Under the pieces are notes generated by a model, which was not told the DNA's origin, searched no databases, and saw nothing but the letters and a program-made list of their open reading frames with translations. A stretch of 64,000 bases of DNA from contig NC_068562.1 in assembly GCF_022201045.2 (NCBI RefSeq), positions 27,300,501 to 27,364,500 on the forward strand, read 5' to 3'. The position numbers and the translations under genes are program-made. This document shows, piece by piece, positions 22,430 to 35,950 of the stretch. Each line of letters opens with the position of its first letter. Position 1 is the stretch's first letter. Origin of the DNA: Citrus sinensis. Lineage: Eukaryota; Streptophyta; Magnoliopsida; Sapindales; Rutaceae.

Positions 22430-22950
22430 GTATTTAGGAAGTAAAACTTAAAAGGGGTGTTATAAGAAATTGGTGCAGACTAGAAATCCTTATCATGTTT
22501 AGATTAGTTTCCTTATTATCTAGGTTTAGGGCTTTTGTTTTCCTTTCCAATTTAGAATTTTGTTTTCCTTTTATTTCATGGTTTAGGATAATTACTACTA
22601 ATATAAATAGTCATCTCTTGTAGCTTTTAAAGGCAAATTTCAATTCAATAATATTTTCAGTTTCAAAAACTTTGCATGAGTTTTTGAGTTTTGTTAATTA
22701 TCGGTATTCTACGGAATCAACGAGTATTAACCCCCTTAAGTTCTCAATATTCTCTCGAATCAACGTGAATTTAAATAATTCCTTTATTCCATTATTCTCA
22801 AGAATGAACAAGATATTAGAACTTTAAACGTCTACTGCATCAAAAATTTAAGGGATGTTAAAAGCTCCACTCTATTATTAAAGGAAATCAATAGAATGTG
22901 CTTCCACTAAAAACACCAATGCTTCGAACTTAAGAGACCGTAGATATTAG
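22430..22950. other. LTR-like tail without provable ends
   Basis: A TATAAATAG motif near 22600 is followed by a leader-like stretch ending in TTCAATTCAATAATATTTTC. This is the usual look of an LTR R/U5 region in plants. No matching termini or target duplication could be placed. Confidence 0.3.
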
Positions 22951-22954
22951 GGAT

Positions 22955-23610
22955 GGGAAAAAAAATCTTGACCTGACCTTTGACTCGATTGATCCAACCT
23001 TAATTTTTAGGACTTTGACCTAAATTTAAAGGGTCAAAGGTTGGGCTAGGGTTTAAGGAATCAAGACCTGATTACATTCAACTTAGAGCCTCACAAAAAA
23101 GTCTTAACTCAATTTTTGATCCTTAAATTAAGTTTTAAGATAAAAAAAAAATTATAGCACTAAAAAGTTAAATACACATACTACACGTGGTTACAACTCA
23201 TGTTCACATTATTAATTTAGTTATTTTGTATTTTGATTTATTTAATTCTTGTTAGTTTGGTTAATTTGTTAAATTGGTTAGATGGTTACATATTATATTG
23301 TCGGTAAAGTTAAATAAGAAAATAATTTATTAAGTTCCTTACAATTAAATTCAACGTTAAAATAGTATAATAATAATGTGATATTATTAATAAAGAATGA
23401 AAAATAAGAGTTTCATTCTAATAAAATTAAAATAAAATAAAAAGTTAAAAAAATTATGATGGGATTGAATTAAGCCCGAACCTGACCTTGACCTGATAAG
23501 GATCGGGCCAAGGTTTAAGATCCTTCATTTTACTGATAAGGTTTGGTTAGGACTTGGCATGATTTGAACTCCACCCGACCTATTGCCAACCGCCAAGTCT
23601 AGCAGGCGTA
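22955..23610. mobile_element. Degenerate hAT-like nonautonomous element
   Basis: The left side starts with TAGGGATGGGAAA. The body repeats GACCTGACC/GGTCAAGG-type motifs in both orientations, ending near CACCCGACCTATTGCC. This Gly/Pro-codon-like GGGT/ACCC pattern is common in plant hAT MITEs. A target duplication could not be confirmed, so the limits are approximate. Confidence 0.4.
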
Positions 23611-26040
23611 AAGCACATCCATAGCCAAATAACCAATCAAGTTGCATAGCGCCTACAAGGATCATTACCATGCATATTAGATTTCAAGTCAATTCTTGAT
23701 TTCAACTTTAGAGCTGTCAAGGCCGCGTTTCAAGTATACATTAGTACAAGATGATTTTCAATATCACTTAGATATCATAGGTTACATTCTTTTCGTTTGA
23801 TAATATTGGCTCCTCTAACCCTTCATTTTCATCTTGCAGGACAATCGTTGAAAAAGTCAACCATTTTAAGCTCAAAGACAGAGTGCCCAATCATAAAAGC
23901 CCGAAGATTTAAGGGAATTAATTATATTATTTTACTAATTAATTGATAAATACGATATTATTTAATATTATTTTTCAAAATAAAAAATTGAAAGTGTAAA
24001 CTACTATTCTTAACTTTTAATAAACTCCTAATTGTAATACAGTAGATTTGTTGGCAAAGTTTAAACAATTTTAATTGATATTTGACAACATTTTAAACAA
24101 TTTATATTTGAGCTTTAAGTGGTTTAAGTTGGGTGAATATCTCGCATCCTCGATGATCACGGGGCTATGATTAGAGCCGATGGCAACGAAACCTTACACA
24201 CATTAGACATACATAGAGGTTATTTCTTAAATGTTTTAAATCTAAAATTTTATTAATTTCAGACATTTTTTAAAGTTTAATTGTTTATTTTTTGGCACTT
24301 ATGTTTGATTTTCAGACATTTACATTTTAATAGAAAAAGTAAAGTTTTGTGACTTTTATCTAAATGAGAAAATGTCTGAATGACAACGAAATATTATATT
24401 CTAAAAATATCTCTATAAAATAACTTAGTTTTTAAATTATAAAATTTAATCCTCTTTTTTGTTTTAATTTACAAAGATATAAATATCAAACAACCAAGTT
24501 TAAGATATTTTTTATTATAAAAACAAACAAGATGCCACTTATATTTATATATTAAAAAAAACAAGCATATTATTTAAATTTTCATATTCAAACCTATTAA
24601 GACTTTAAAAAAATTTAGATCCATTTAAATTTAAGATAAAAAAATAAACGCTACCATAGTTAAATCACCAATCACCATCATTTTTTGATTAATAATTAAT
24701 GGCATCAAAAACGTATTGCAATTTTTTTATTTCTTTTAAACTATTTAATAGTTCAATATAAATTGGCTGGGGACCAAATCCTCCATAATTTGCTGTTACA
24801 AGATCTGAAGTTTAATTATAAAAGCTTTGAATTTCGCGATGAGAATTATTATTTCATGGCCAAGGTTTTAAAAAATAATTTTCGGTACAAATTGACAGTC
24901 AATAATTAATATGATCACGTGAACATCATTGATTGATGAAAATCATGCGACTTGGTTGGTGGAAGCATTAGAGAGCCAAAAACCACGGTAGGTGGGTTCG
25001 ATTTAGCAAAAAGAAGGGCCGGGTTTGGTTTATTGGCGGTTACGCACGTCACGTGCGCTGATACAGGTCTTTGTAATTTCTCGAGGTCAAGGAGAAATTG
25101 ATTCGCTTGCAATTAGCTGGTTGACCGGCTCATACGATTTTCAATTTTTAATGTGACACAAACTTGATCCCAAAATTTTGAATCCCAACCAGCAAAATAT
25201 GAATCCCAAAAATTTGATCCAAGGCACCAACCAATCTGTGGGTTGGTAAGGGCTACAAAGAGGTGACATTGCTGCAAAAGAAAAATTTATTGATTAAAAT
25301 AATAATATTATTCATATTATAATATTATCGCTTCCATGATAATAGTGTTTTATTGGTCATCAAAATATCATTTCTTTAAATTACATATTAATTATATGAT
25401 GCAATATATGGGACAAATGTAATTAATAACTTAGTAAATTCGTATTTTTTCCTCAAAAAAAGAAAGGACAAATTCATATTTACTTCAAAATTAATTCATC
25501 TGAAAAAATACCGAAAACAGATACGTATAGAAGAATTACCGAACCAAACGACCGATTGATGGAAGCGTCTTGCTCTTTAGAAGGCCAAGACTCCTCCTTG
25601 AGCTTGAGGTAGGTGTGAGTGCGAATCTCGTTCAAATTCCGCAGGCTTTAATTTTGAAAATAAAATAAAATAAAAAAATCGCTGACGCTGAGTCAGCTCT
25701 GTTCTTCCTTGAATTTCAACGCATATATTATATTGCGTTTAGAGAAAAACGAGTTTTATATTTTCCTGCATTTTCTCATCATCCAAACAGAGCATTTCTG
25801 ATATATTCTTAGCTTATAAAGTGCTCATATATCAAAAATTTCATTTATTCGAGTTTGTTATTGATGTTTAAGTTCAATTGAATCGAGTCTTACATTCAAT
25901 CCAAGAGAAAATTCTTAATATTATTCGTTCAGTGATTAATTTATTTGTTTTCTTTTTCGGTGAAATTGAACAAAACTGCAGTTAATTTAAAAGATTCATT
26001 AAATTATTTGTAAAATAAAGCTGCTTTTTTGAGGTGAATA
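23611..26040. other. AT-rich intergenic DNA and shikimate kinase 5' flank
   Basis: No convincing gene. A 65-residue minus-strand frame at 24915-25112 has no recognisable motif. The last 300 bases upstream of 26041 should include the promoter and leader of shikimate kinase. Confidence 0.4.
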
Positions 26041-29000
26041 ATGGAGGCTAAAGTGTTGCATAAGTTGCAATGTCCAACGTGGATTGCTTTGGAGAAGTTT
26101 CCGAGAAAATCGAGCGGTTCTGTTCGATTTTCTCGGAGAATGAGGGAAGAGAAGAGGCTACGAGTGCTGATTTCAGCACAAATGGAGCCAAACGTAGCTT
26201 CAAAACAGCGTAGCTATGATTCGGTGAAGGTTTCGTGTACTTTCAATAGCCTTTCAGGTAGTTACCATTGTATCTCAACAATTTATGTGCTTAATATGCT
26301 CATATTTTGATTATTTGGTTGTTCATGTTTTGTGAATTGAACCAAAATATATATATATATATTAATTTTCTAAATTATGACACTGCAATCAAGAATGAAT
26401 TTGGTCTGATCATTAGATTGGTAGGAATTGGGAAGTTAACGAGTAATGTAAGTTTAAGGAAAAGATTTTCCTTTTTTAAAGACAACTTTTTCCTTTATAA
26501 AAGGTTTACATAATTATAAAGGATTTTCATTAATAATAGAGGCACCAGAAATGGGAGCCTCTGATCTTGGTTGTCTGATGCATGCTATTCCATGGGCAAT
26601 TAACAGTACCGAAGGTCTAATGATGCGTAATAGCGAGCTTGTCAAAGCAGTAGTAGTAGGATTCTGTGAGTATTACTCAAAGCTTAGGTTGGTAGAGTTT
26701 AGAAGCCAGACTTATGCTAAGATTTGGAATTTAGGTTGCATGGTATGTGAGACATATTCTGTTCAGTTGAATAGTCTGGTTAGCTAAAGAATTGCTCACC
26801 ATAATGCTGTCTTTAATACAAAAATTTGTACACCTTCTAGCTTGCAGGGAAGGTTTTTAAACCTGAAACTGCCAAGGTAGAAATATGGATTAAAAATTAA
26901 GATATTAGAGCAGAGATTTCCTGGATCAAGTGATCATGAAAATCAATTACAAAATATAAACTGGCTACATGTTTTTTCATCCAGTATTAAAAGTTTACTT
27001 TAATTTTTTCTTTGCAGCTTCAGTATTGGAATCTGGAAATGTTCATGCTCCTATTGATGAAGCTCAAGTTTTAAAGGTAGAGGACATTTCCTGTTGTGAT
27101 TTTTAATTTGGACTCTGGAAGTCTGGTAATGAGATATCTTTTCTTCTGCTTTGATCATTTAACTTCTGTTTTTGCCAGACAGTGCTGTGAATTAAACTCT
27201 GGCCTTGATCACTGAGTTCAGATTTGTTGCTCATCTAAGATAACCTTGATGCATGTATCTTACTAGATGTACTAAAATTGCAGAATAAGTCACAGGAGAT
27301 TGAGCCTTATTTAAGTGGACGCTGTATATATCTTGTTGGTCAGTTTCTTTGTCTAAGCCCTTCTCTTTTTTTTTTTTTTAAATTGAGACAGCAAATGATA
27401 CAAGAACTTGAGTTTCTTAAACTATAAAATTTGAAATGCAGGAATGATGGGCTCTGGAAAAACAACTGTGGGCAAGATTCTGTCAGGAGTACTTGGTTAT
27501 TCATTTTTTGACTGGTTTGCACTGAAATCACTTTCTAGGCAATATATTCTTACATTAAAAGGAATCTGGATGATGGGTATAATAAAAAGGAATATGCTCT
27601 GGAATCAAAGCTACGTGAAATGTTTAATTTGGGGAATTCAATTATCTAAGAACCTGGGGAATTTAATGAAATGAGTAGTTGTAAATTTCTGTAAATGCGC
27701 ACTGCAAAATAACCTTGTCTACTTTTTGGATGTTATATTTCTCTGTTGGTTTTTTGGAACTTTAACCAGTGCAACTAGCAACACGTCCTGCATATTTGAG
27801 ATTGACTTGATAAGATCATTTGTGTCTGGCTAAATATTAACTGGATTGCGTGAATTTTTTGGTTGCCTCAGTGACACATTGATCGAACAGTCTGTGGATG
27901 GAACATCTGTGGCTGAAATCTTTAAGCTTTATGGAGAGGGTTTTTTCAGAGAGAAGGAGGTTAGTTAGGAGCATTATAATATATAAAAATATTATATATA
28001 AATGTTGTTATCAATGTGCTCAATAAAATTAGTTGTTCAATTGCTTGTTTTCTTACAACGTTAATGAAGATAAATTACAGGAGAGGTTTGAAACAGCATA
28101 GCACTATTAATTTTGTAAATCATAGGTCCTCCTAATTCAGCCAACCCTCATTCCTGGCTTCTGTTGTGTTAACAGTTGGCTTACTTTTTTTAAGTTCCTA
28201 GGAGGTGAAAATTGACTGAGCTATATCATTCTATCTTTGGAAACCCTTTTTTATTTTTATTTTTATAATTGTTATGCTCTCAAAATGATTTTGATCACTC
28301 AAAACAAGTACTATTTATCTGGCGTCAGTTAATTACTGGATTGAATAATGATGTTTGTACGAAAGAGAGTACAAAAATTAGCTGAAAAACTATATGAGAC
28401 CATAAAAAAAAAAGTAGTTTGTCTTCTAATGATTTTTTTGTCTTGTAGTGAAATTTTTTTATTATGTAGTGATGTTCTGCTATTTTTTGTTCTAATTTTT
28501 GTGTTCCTATCACTACTGGTACTAGATTTATGATGAATTTTGGAGTTACAGAAAACTTAGAGTTTGTAATTACAGTGAAAATATGTGAATATCAAGGCAT
28601 CAACTTTACCATCTGTAACCTAATTGTAATTATCTAGCAATGTTATTAGTCTAAGTTTTCTTTGCTTTCCATTCTAAAAATATTATGTCATTCTTCTTCT
28701 GTTAGACTGAGGTACTGCAGAAACTGTCTTTGATGCGTCAACTTGTTGTTTCTACTGGTGGAGGTGCAGTTACACGGCCCATCAACTGGTATAAATGATT
28801 ACAACTACTAGCACCTTTCTTATTCTTCATGTCAGTAATGTGAACTAAAATGCATTTTCTGTTGTTTATCAGGAGATATATGCAGAAGGGGATTAGTGTC
28901 TGGTTAGATGTACCACTCGAAGCCTTGGCACAGAGAATTGCAGCTGTAGGAACTGATTCTCGCCCTCTTTTGCATCAATGTGAATCAGGCGATGCATACA

Positions 29001-29668
29001 CAGAGGTGGTCTTTTTGTCTTTGCAAACTATTTAATTTTATCTCCCATCTTGTTTGGATTTGGTATTACAGTGATCAGATGTTAACCATGAACGTAATAT
29101 ATGGCTTGTTTTTTATCCTTTGACTTCCCTGCAGGCTTTAAATCGACTGTCTACTCTTTGGGAAGAGAGAGGTGAAGCATATGCAAATGCTAATGCTAGG
29201 GTTTCCTTAGAAAGTAAGCATGCTTGTTCCTTTGGGTGGAAATCTATCTTAATTTCGACATGCGTCATTCGACAATTTCATCTATGAGATTGAACTTTTA
29301 TTTTTTCAATGCATTAAACAATTTTATTTGCCCATGATGCATTTGCTTATGGAAGTACCAAATATATTGTGTGTTGTGCAGATATTGCAGTAAAACTCGG
29401 TCACAAAGATGTATCCAGTCTTACACCAGTTACCATTGCAATTGAGGTCTCTCCATCTGTATCTCTCACACACACAAGTGCACAATGGCTTGATAATTGT
29501 TTTTTATATTTTTATGTGCACCCCTCTTGCTGTCTTCTGAATATTTTCACCCATGTGTCCTTGTTAAAATACTCCTCAGCTAACTTGGACCTTTTATCTT
29601 GCCAGGCACTTGAACAAATTGAGGGCTTTCTAAAGGAAGAGGATGACATGGCAATTGCTGGATATTAA
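26041..29668 (+). CDS. SK: Shikimate kinase, chloroplast precursor
   Basis: Ten exons join in frame to 304 residues with GT-AG introns: 26041-26257, 27018-27076, 27284-27338, 27442-27514, 27872-27959, 28706-28788, 28873-29005, 29135-29213, 29382-29446 and 29606-29668. The enzyme phosphorylates shikimate with ATP at step five of the plastid shikimate pathway to aromatic amino acids. The first 60 or so residues are basic and Ser-rich, as in a transit peptide. The P-loop GMMGSGKTT is at 111-119. FFDCD (132-136) supplies the conserved Asp residues for Mg and shikimate. STGGGAV (180-186) is the shikimate-binding glycine motif. [15 protein letters not shown] and SRPLL form the lid region. Cys at 135 replaces the more common Ser between the two Asp residues. 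It matches Arabidopsis SK1/SK2 in plan and is flanked by the same genes as SK2 (At4g39540, recalled). Confidence 0.95.
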
Positions 29669-31944
29669 CATCAAGAAACTTCTGATTTCGGTGCTTCTTC
29701 ATTTTCTTTGTCATTTGGGCATATAGGACAGTCCTAATTTTATCAGCAGAAGGCTTGTTCATGTTATGCTTTTCCATCGCATTCATTGGGGTTGGCTCAC
29801 AGTTATACCAATGAAGATGCAGTTGTATATATCAGTTGGTACAATGTCAGCTGACCCTGTGTAATATTAAGTTATGTGTGTAGATGAGATTTTATTCACC
29901 TCTGAGTTCATGTATTCCACTCGCAAACTGTCTTAATGAAGCCTGGACCATGTTTAGGCTTCTTAAATGGAAAAACGGAGTAATTTATTTGCTTGAGCAG
30001 AAAACATTTTTGGTTGACGGGAGTTGTTTAATTTAGGCCGATTTGGGAAGATGGCACTCCTGTTAAGCGTACGATTGACTTGTACTTTGATTTTAATGAA
30101 ATTTTAAAGTTCACAATAAGGCTTAATGTCAAGGTACGAGAGGTTACGACCTCCTGTGGCACGGGTCTGTCTAGTTCCCTTTTCAATGTTGAGGCCTTGA
30201 CTAACGACAAATTCACTCAATTGGGTCGGCCTGCCTGAACTCCAAAGGGTCTGCTTGTTCTCTACTCCCTGCATACACCTGGAGCACTTCTCCCGCAATC
30301 AGCACAACAACGCTGTCGATGCTAGCGTACAAGAGCGCATAATGGGCATTACGTATGAGGTCCCCGACAATAAGCTACCAAGATGAACTGCTTTTTCCAT
30401 AATCTTTGCTTTTACAATCAAGAGTATTTTTTCACTTCATACGGATAAAATTACTCCAACCAATTTGTTAAAATTCTTTTCATCTTAATTAATAAGATTA
30501 TTAACACATGACATTTAAATAATTAATTTGAAAACCTGTCAATTGTTTCATTTGGTTTGGTTATAACATGATATCATTAGGTGATGTATTACGTCATACT
30601 ATTGCTAGAAGGTAGAAACTTCAAGGCCTGAAGAATTTTCATCATTTACTCAAGCGGCACTCTGCCAGTTTCCATGTCAAATGTTCATCTTTCCCTACAT
30701 AGATTCTTGGGTTTAGGGTAACATTCGCATAAAGCATATCACAAGCAAAAGACTTCGCTGAGGATTCAAAAATGAAAATGACAGCAATATTGCATAACAA
30801 TTTCAATGAACCATTATTTACTCCATTAAAACTTCGATTATATGGCACCCCAAACTTGGGAGGAAACCATTAATTACATGGCGTGTATACGAAGATAGGC
30901 ACTTCGCCAAGTACTAATTTACACACAGGGCAAACACACAAGAAATAATTAAAGCCTTACGTTTCTCAACTTATTATTCAAGGTCTTGTTCCTCTTGGAG
31001 GCTGGAGCAAGTGAACTGAGATGAAACTGGAGGAGCTTTCTTCAGAATCTTAGAAAGATTGCTGCCACTGCATTGCCGAATAGATGACAGTGTCTTCAGC
31101 CTAAACAGATGAAACACGAAAGGTATATAACCGCATCAATAACTAGCAGGAAAAGAAAAAAGAAATAGAAAGAAGATAAATGCTTTCAATTGGGAAGATA
31201 AAAAAGCACATTAAACAAAAAATTGCGTTACCCCTGCCTTGACAACCCTTAACAATTCTTGAGGGTAAAAATGTGACTAATATTGCAGGGAAACAAATGA
31301 AACAATCATTGTTCAAGTAAATTGGAATAGAATGAAATGAGCTGGCAAAATCCTAAATTATTGTTGTTAACACCTTGCATGATTTTTGTTTTAGCAAGTA
31401 GCACCCATCTCCTAGTTATCAATGGAATAATAATGAAAAGAAATCATCAAAATTAACCTTCATTGCCAAAGTCACTAAGGGGTAAGTCACCAAGTATTAA
31501 GCAACGGTCTGGTATTTGGAAATACATATAATACTGAATGGTGGCCATCTTACAACCACACAACAAAGTAGTCTAATCGGCCACTCCAGATTAGGCACAA
31601 TCCGATAGTGGAAACAACACAAAATAATCATGCAATAGTCGCATAAATGAAATATGAACTGCTCCAATCCAGTCGCAAGCCCTTGGATCCTTTAACTAAC
31701 TAGATATCCTGCGCAAACTGTTACTCCTTTGTGACACAAATTATAAAACTTTATAACTGTCAATCGTCTAGAAGTTAATCAGTAACCAATTCACAAATCC
31801 TTAACTATTTCAATCACCTTAAAAAGCTTGTGCTCAAAGCCTAACAACAAACTAGCCTAAAATTGAATAGAACAGCAAAATGCAAGTTCTGAGTAGCAAC
31901 TAACAACAAAGAAGCACACCCATACCTATCCATTCTCCAAATTC
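29669..31944. other. Intergenic DNA between shikimate kinase and the F-box gene
   Basis: The 3' UTR of shikimate kinase lies at the left. A segment near 30050-30370 is richer in GC than its surroundings but has no recognisable product. On the minus strand, a GTATGG just after the F-box stop (near 31922) and a TTTAG acceptor near 31100 could define an intron in the F-box 3' UTR. No other gene is seen. Confidence 0.4.
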
Positions 31945-33048
31945 TCACAAAGTCACCCCCACACAATTCACAATTGATGAACGACAAGGAACGGAAAGAA
32001 CCAAACCTGACCAGCAAATCTTCCCCCACAACACCCCATCCCCATCCTCCTCCACCTCAATCTCCGCACACCAAATCCCCATTTCCTTACCATTCCCATT
32101 TCCTCCACTTCCTTCCCACACCACAACCAACTTCCCTCCCAAATTCGCCATTGTTGCCCCACACAAAAACCGCGGCAAATCCTTGTCCACTCCTCTTAGC
32201 TCCCTCCACACCCCTTTACTCACATCAAACCCCCTTATTTTTCCCAAATAATCATAACAATACAACAACCCATTCACTACACACCCTCTGCCCCTCCACC
32301 CCATATCAAGCTCACTCTCCACACTGTCCCAGCTCAAATTTTTCGGATCATACTTGATCCCACCTCTATCCCCCATTGCGTATATCTTATCATCAATCAC
32401 CGCACTCGCGTGCATCCACTTCTCACGAAACTCAATCTCACTACAAACCGGGCTCCAAGATCCAGTCTTCGTATCAAAAACCTCCGCCCAATTCCTCGCC
32501 CTCGCCCAATTATCAACCACACAACCTCCGATAACATAAATTTTCGTATTAGTTACCCCAGTGGCCGAAAACTCACGGCCGATACGCATGTTGGGTGCTT
32601 TCTCCCAGGTGTGCAGCCTGCAGTCGAGAGCCCACACGTGGGGAGACGGCACATCGTTAATGGACCCTCCCAGTACGTAAATCTTGTGACCCACAACGGC
32701 GAAAGCGGAGCCCACGGGTGGGTGAGAAGACGGGACGGAGGGGATAGGGGTGAAAACGTAATTTTGGGTACGTGGGTTTTGGTTGAGTGTGAAGAAGAGG
32801 AGGGAAGAGCCGGTGGGTACGCGGAGGCAGAGGTAGAGGAAGTGTTGAGTGGAGTTGATGAGAGAGCGGGTGGTGTAGAGGAGCGTGGAGGAGATGAGGG
32901 ACCGGATTGGTTTCGAGACTAAGCTGAGGATTGGGTGGTGTGAACGGGGGACACGAGCTAGACAGTTTAAAGCGACGTCGTTTGGGAGAGAGGGGATTAA
33001 GATTGTTGGCTCTACTGATGGTGGTTCGGCGGCGGCGGAGGAGGACAT
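31945..33048 (-). CDS. F-box/kelch-repeat protein
   Basis: An intronless frame of 367 residues. The N-terminal F-box is at about 18-62 (LIPSLPNDVALNCLARVP, then SLVSKPIRSLISS) and would bind SKP1 in an SCF ubiquitin ligase. Kelch repeats follow. SAFAVVGHKIYVLGG and FSATGVTNTKIYVIGG are two clear blade starts with the GG signature, followed by HASAVIDDKIYAMGD and weaker blades that should form a beta-propeller for substrate choice. The end SSIVNCVGVTL is like the final strand of the Arabidopsis At4g39550 group (recalled). The N-terminus has a Pro/Ala-rich lead-in before the F-box. The substrate is unknown. Confidence 0.94.
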   Translation of the reverse strand: MSSSAAAEPPSVEPTILIPSLPNDVALNCLARVPRSHHPILSLVSKPIRSLISSTLLYTTRSLINSTQHFLYLCLRVPTGSSLLFFTLNQNPRTQNYVFTPIPSVPSSHPPVGSAFAVVGHKIYVLGGSINDVPSPHVWALDCRLHTWEKAPNMRIGREFSATGVTNTKIYVIGGCVVDNWARARNWAEVFDTKTGSWSPVCSEIEFREKWMHASAVIDDKIYAMGDRGGIKYDPKNLSWDSVESELDMGWRGRGCVVNGLLYCYDYLGKIRGFDVSKGVWRELRGVDKDLPRFLCGATMANLGGKLVVVWEGSGGNGNGKEMGIWCAEIEVEEDGDGVLWGKICWSGLVLSVPCRSSIVNCVGVTL

Positions 33049-33889
33049 GAGCGGCGGCTGGGTGCAGGAACGGGACAGTTGGTTTACGAACTTTCGCTAA
33101 TCGTTAGAAGCTGGTTCTAGCATTTGTAGGTGAATAACGTTGAAGTCTCTGTATTTAGATAAAACAACAAATTAGAATATAGTTTGTACAATATTTTCAT
33201 ATGAGCCCTAAAACAAAAATATGTCCACAAAAGTTTAAAAGATTTTAACAGGATTGTAAAAATATTCTGTAGCATCGTCAATCTCTAAATCTTTATTTTA
33301 AAAACTGTAAAATCTAAGACTGATTTTATAAATGTATATTTTAATATCAGCTTACTATTCACTTGTCGTGTGCTAAAAATATGTGCTCACACCAATTCCT
33401 ACTTAAGTAAATCTCTCTCTATTTATAAATTTGTAGGTGGAGTGGATAATTTTTTTAATATTTCAATGATAAATAATCTTATTATAAATATCAATAAACT
33501 TCTAATTATAACATATCATATATTCATTAAAAAGAAAATCAACTAACTAAAAATTCAATTAAACACTTCGGCACATTTGACTCCCCCCATTACACTTTAT
33601 TAGGGCCTTGTATTGTATTAAAATATTACACGATGGTTTTTTTTTTTTTTCAAATCAAGAATTTTTATAAAATCAATCTTAAAATTGCGGCAATTTTGAT
33701 CATCAAACTTAAGGCCTGCGGTCTTGACCATGTTCTTTTTTTAATTATTTTTTGTTAATTTTTCTGAATGAACTATGCAAAATTTTGGGCTATATAAATA
33801 CTCAAAGCTAACTTCTTTTTTTTTTTTTTTTTTGTAGTTTCAATGAATTTACTAAGAATTGATAAATTCAAGTGAGAAGGACGTGATTT
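33049..33889. other. F-box 5' flank and AT-rich DNA up to the viral block
   Basis: No gene is seen. Poly(T) runs lie near 33636-33650 and 33813-33832, the latter just before the viral block. Confidence 0.45.
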
Positions 33890-34795
33890 TATTATATCTA
33901 TAGTTTTTCGCTGTGTAAATTTAATATTTTTTATTTCTAACTTTAAACTTTCTACAATATTTTTAATTTCTAATTCTGCTGGATTAGGTGTTTTTATGTC
34001 TAATAATTAAACTAATTCTATTATTTCTTTCTTGCTAGGGAATCGTTTAATCTAACTATTAAAGTCTGCTAATAATTCTTTAATATAATCTAAATTTCTT
34101 CTTAATGTATTAATATTACTAGTCTCAAAGAATTTTCCTAGTCCTAATATTGACTCTTTTAGCTTTTCAATATTAACTTCTAGGTGTTGTCCTAAGTTGA
34201 TTAATAAGTCTACTATAAAATTTTGCTGACTATTGCTAGTGTGTGGAATATGTTTAAATTGATTTTCTAAGTGCTCGATGTTACAACTAATTTTTATCCT
34301 TTCTGTCAAATTTAATTTTTGCTTTCTATGATGACCAATTTCTAAATCTAAATAGTCTAATTGCAGAAAATTCATAAACTAATTGTTTAAATCTTCTAAT
34401 CTGTTTCTAATTTTTAATACTACATTCTCGTACTTATATAATAATTTATTTTTCTTTTTAATATTATAATATTGTAAATTATATCTTCTAAAATTAAATA
34501 TGGATAAATTTGTAAAAGCCTTATGTTTAATATTTATTTTCTTTCTATTTCAGGGGGTAATGGAGATGTGTAATCTATTAGAAGCTTTATATTGCCTAGT
34601 CGTTCTTCTAATAAAGTGTCTAAATGTAACTGCCACTACTAATTCTAGCTAATTTAGTTTCTATAATTTCTAAAGCACGTTCTAAAATTTCCTTGTAAGG
34701 GTTATTTTGTATCCAAGTATCATAATCTTTTTCTAAAATAGCAAATGGGTTGTTATAAAATTTGTCAAGGTTTTGGTCAAATTTAGCAGTTAAAT
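33890..34795 (-). pseudogene. Viral upstream-ORF segment, inverted copy
   Basis: Two broken minus-strand frames (34620-34844 and 34052-34375) correspond to the plus-strand segment at 37080-37990. The 107-residue frame and the plus-copy 110-residue frame differ at only about a dozen positions over the shared length. The product is of unknown function and lies before the movement-protein region. Confidence 0.8.
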
Positions 34796-34799
34796 AAAC

Positions 34800-35950
34800 T
34801 TTCAAGACGGAACAATTAGAAAACTTAATGAAACTAGATATCATTTAGACAATGAAGTAAATGTATATAGACAAAGAATAAGTGCATTAGAAAGTGCTAA
34901 TGTAGAATTAATTAGACAACTCATGCTTCAAAATTAAATTCATACATCAGACACTCAGCATCATAGTAGACAGAATAAATAAACAATAATAAAAAGAATG
35001 GAATTAACTTGAGAAATGAAAATTTTCTCTTTTCCCAAAGAGGGAATATCCACTTCCAACACATCTAGTTCAAAAAATTAGATAAAAAGCAGCAAAAATA
35101 GCTATAGAAAAACAAATCTATATTATAAAATTCTTAATTGATTTAGCTATATCAGAAGTAAAAATTAATGGGTTAACTATTATAAGGGAGACTCAATATA
35201 AACTAAGAATGTAAATTGCCCTAAAGAAAATCCTTTGTGTATATTAGTTCCCTTAGAAAGATTCGTCTGTCAATGCCACCTTGTTTATAATATACCATCA
35301 ACTTGTATAGATTTAGCCAGATCCAAGAAATCCAATACAAAAATGAAAAAAAAAAAGTTTTAATACCAACTTTATTATTAGACAATGGCCTATTAGGTCA
35401 AGTAATATTTTCAGACCCACACCAAACATACCCATTTGGTAGAAAAATAACCATAGTAGTCTTAAACACTTTTGCCAATACAAATAACCCATTTGTTGAG
35501 TTAATCATAAACAGTGAACCACCAGAGTGGGATGAGTTTGGAATTATACCAGCTCAGTATAAAAATAGTAGTCATGTTTCATAAATTTAGACCTTCACTT
35601 TATGGAACAAAATTTCCTTAGCCCTGTACACAGCTTAGTGTAGAAGAACAGCTTAAACCCTGGACTAGTAAAGTAATAGGTAGACAATTCCATTGGAGCG
35701 GCTTCGAGTTTGAAGAATATATCTTAGTCATTGAAGATGCAACTAAAAAAATCTACTCAAAGCATCCACTTCCAGAAGTACCATTCTTCACCAAAACTAA
35801 ATATACAAAATTAATGGAGCATTACACTAAAGAATTCAAAGTAGAAATCCAAGCTCAAAGAGAACAACAAGAATTAGCCCAATGAGAAGCTGAATGGTGG
35901 GATGACTTGAGAAGTAAAGAAGCGGACAACATAGAAAACCACATGGATAA
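34800..35950 (+). pseudogene. Broken viral terminal-ORF-like segment
   Basis: Successive plus-strand frames with stops and shifts. The best is 35303-35584 (93 residues), containing LLLDNGLLGQVIF and VVLNTFANTNNPF. A charged, coiled-coil-like part lies before it near 34860-34940, and a charged tail follows it up to 35950. It sits just before the viral promoter-like region, where the last ORF of a permuted caulimovirid is expected. I do not recognise the protein family with certainty. Confidence 0.5.

Noticed and set aside
24915..25112. 65-residue minus-strand frame
   Set aside because: No domain, no splice partners and no promoter signal that I could identify.
30028..30370. GC-richer segment with minus-strand frames
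   Set aside because: The frames show no known motif and are interrupted; it may be an old repeat but I could not support a call.
31968..32922. Several long frames overlapping the F-box gene on both strands
   Set aside because: They are shadows in GC-richer coding DNA; Pro/His or Gly/Glu bias only.
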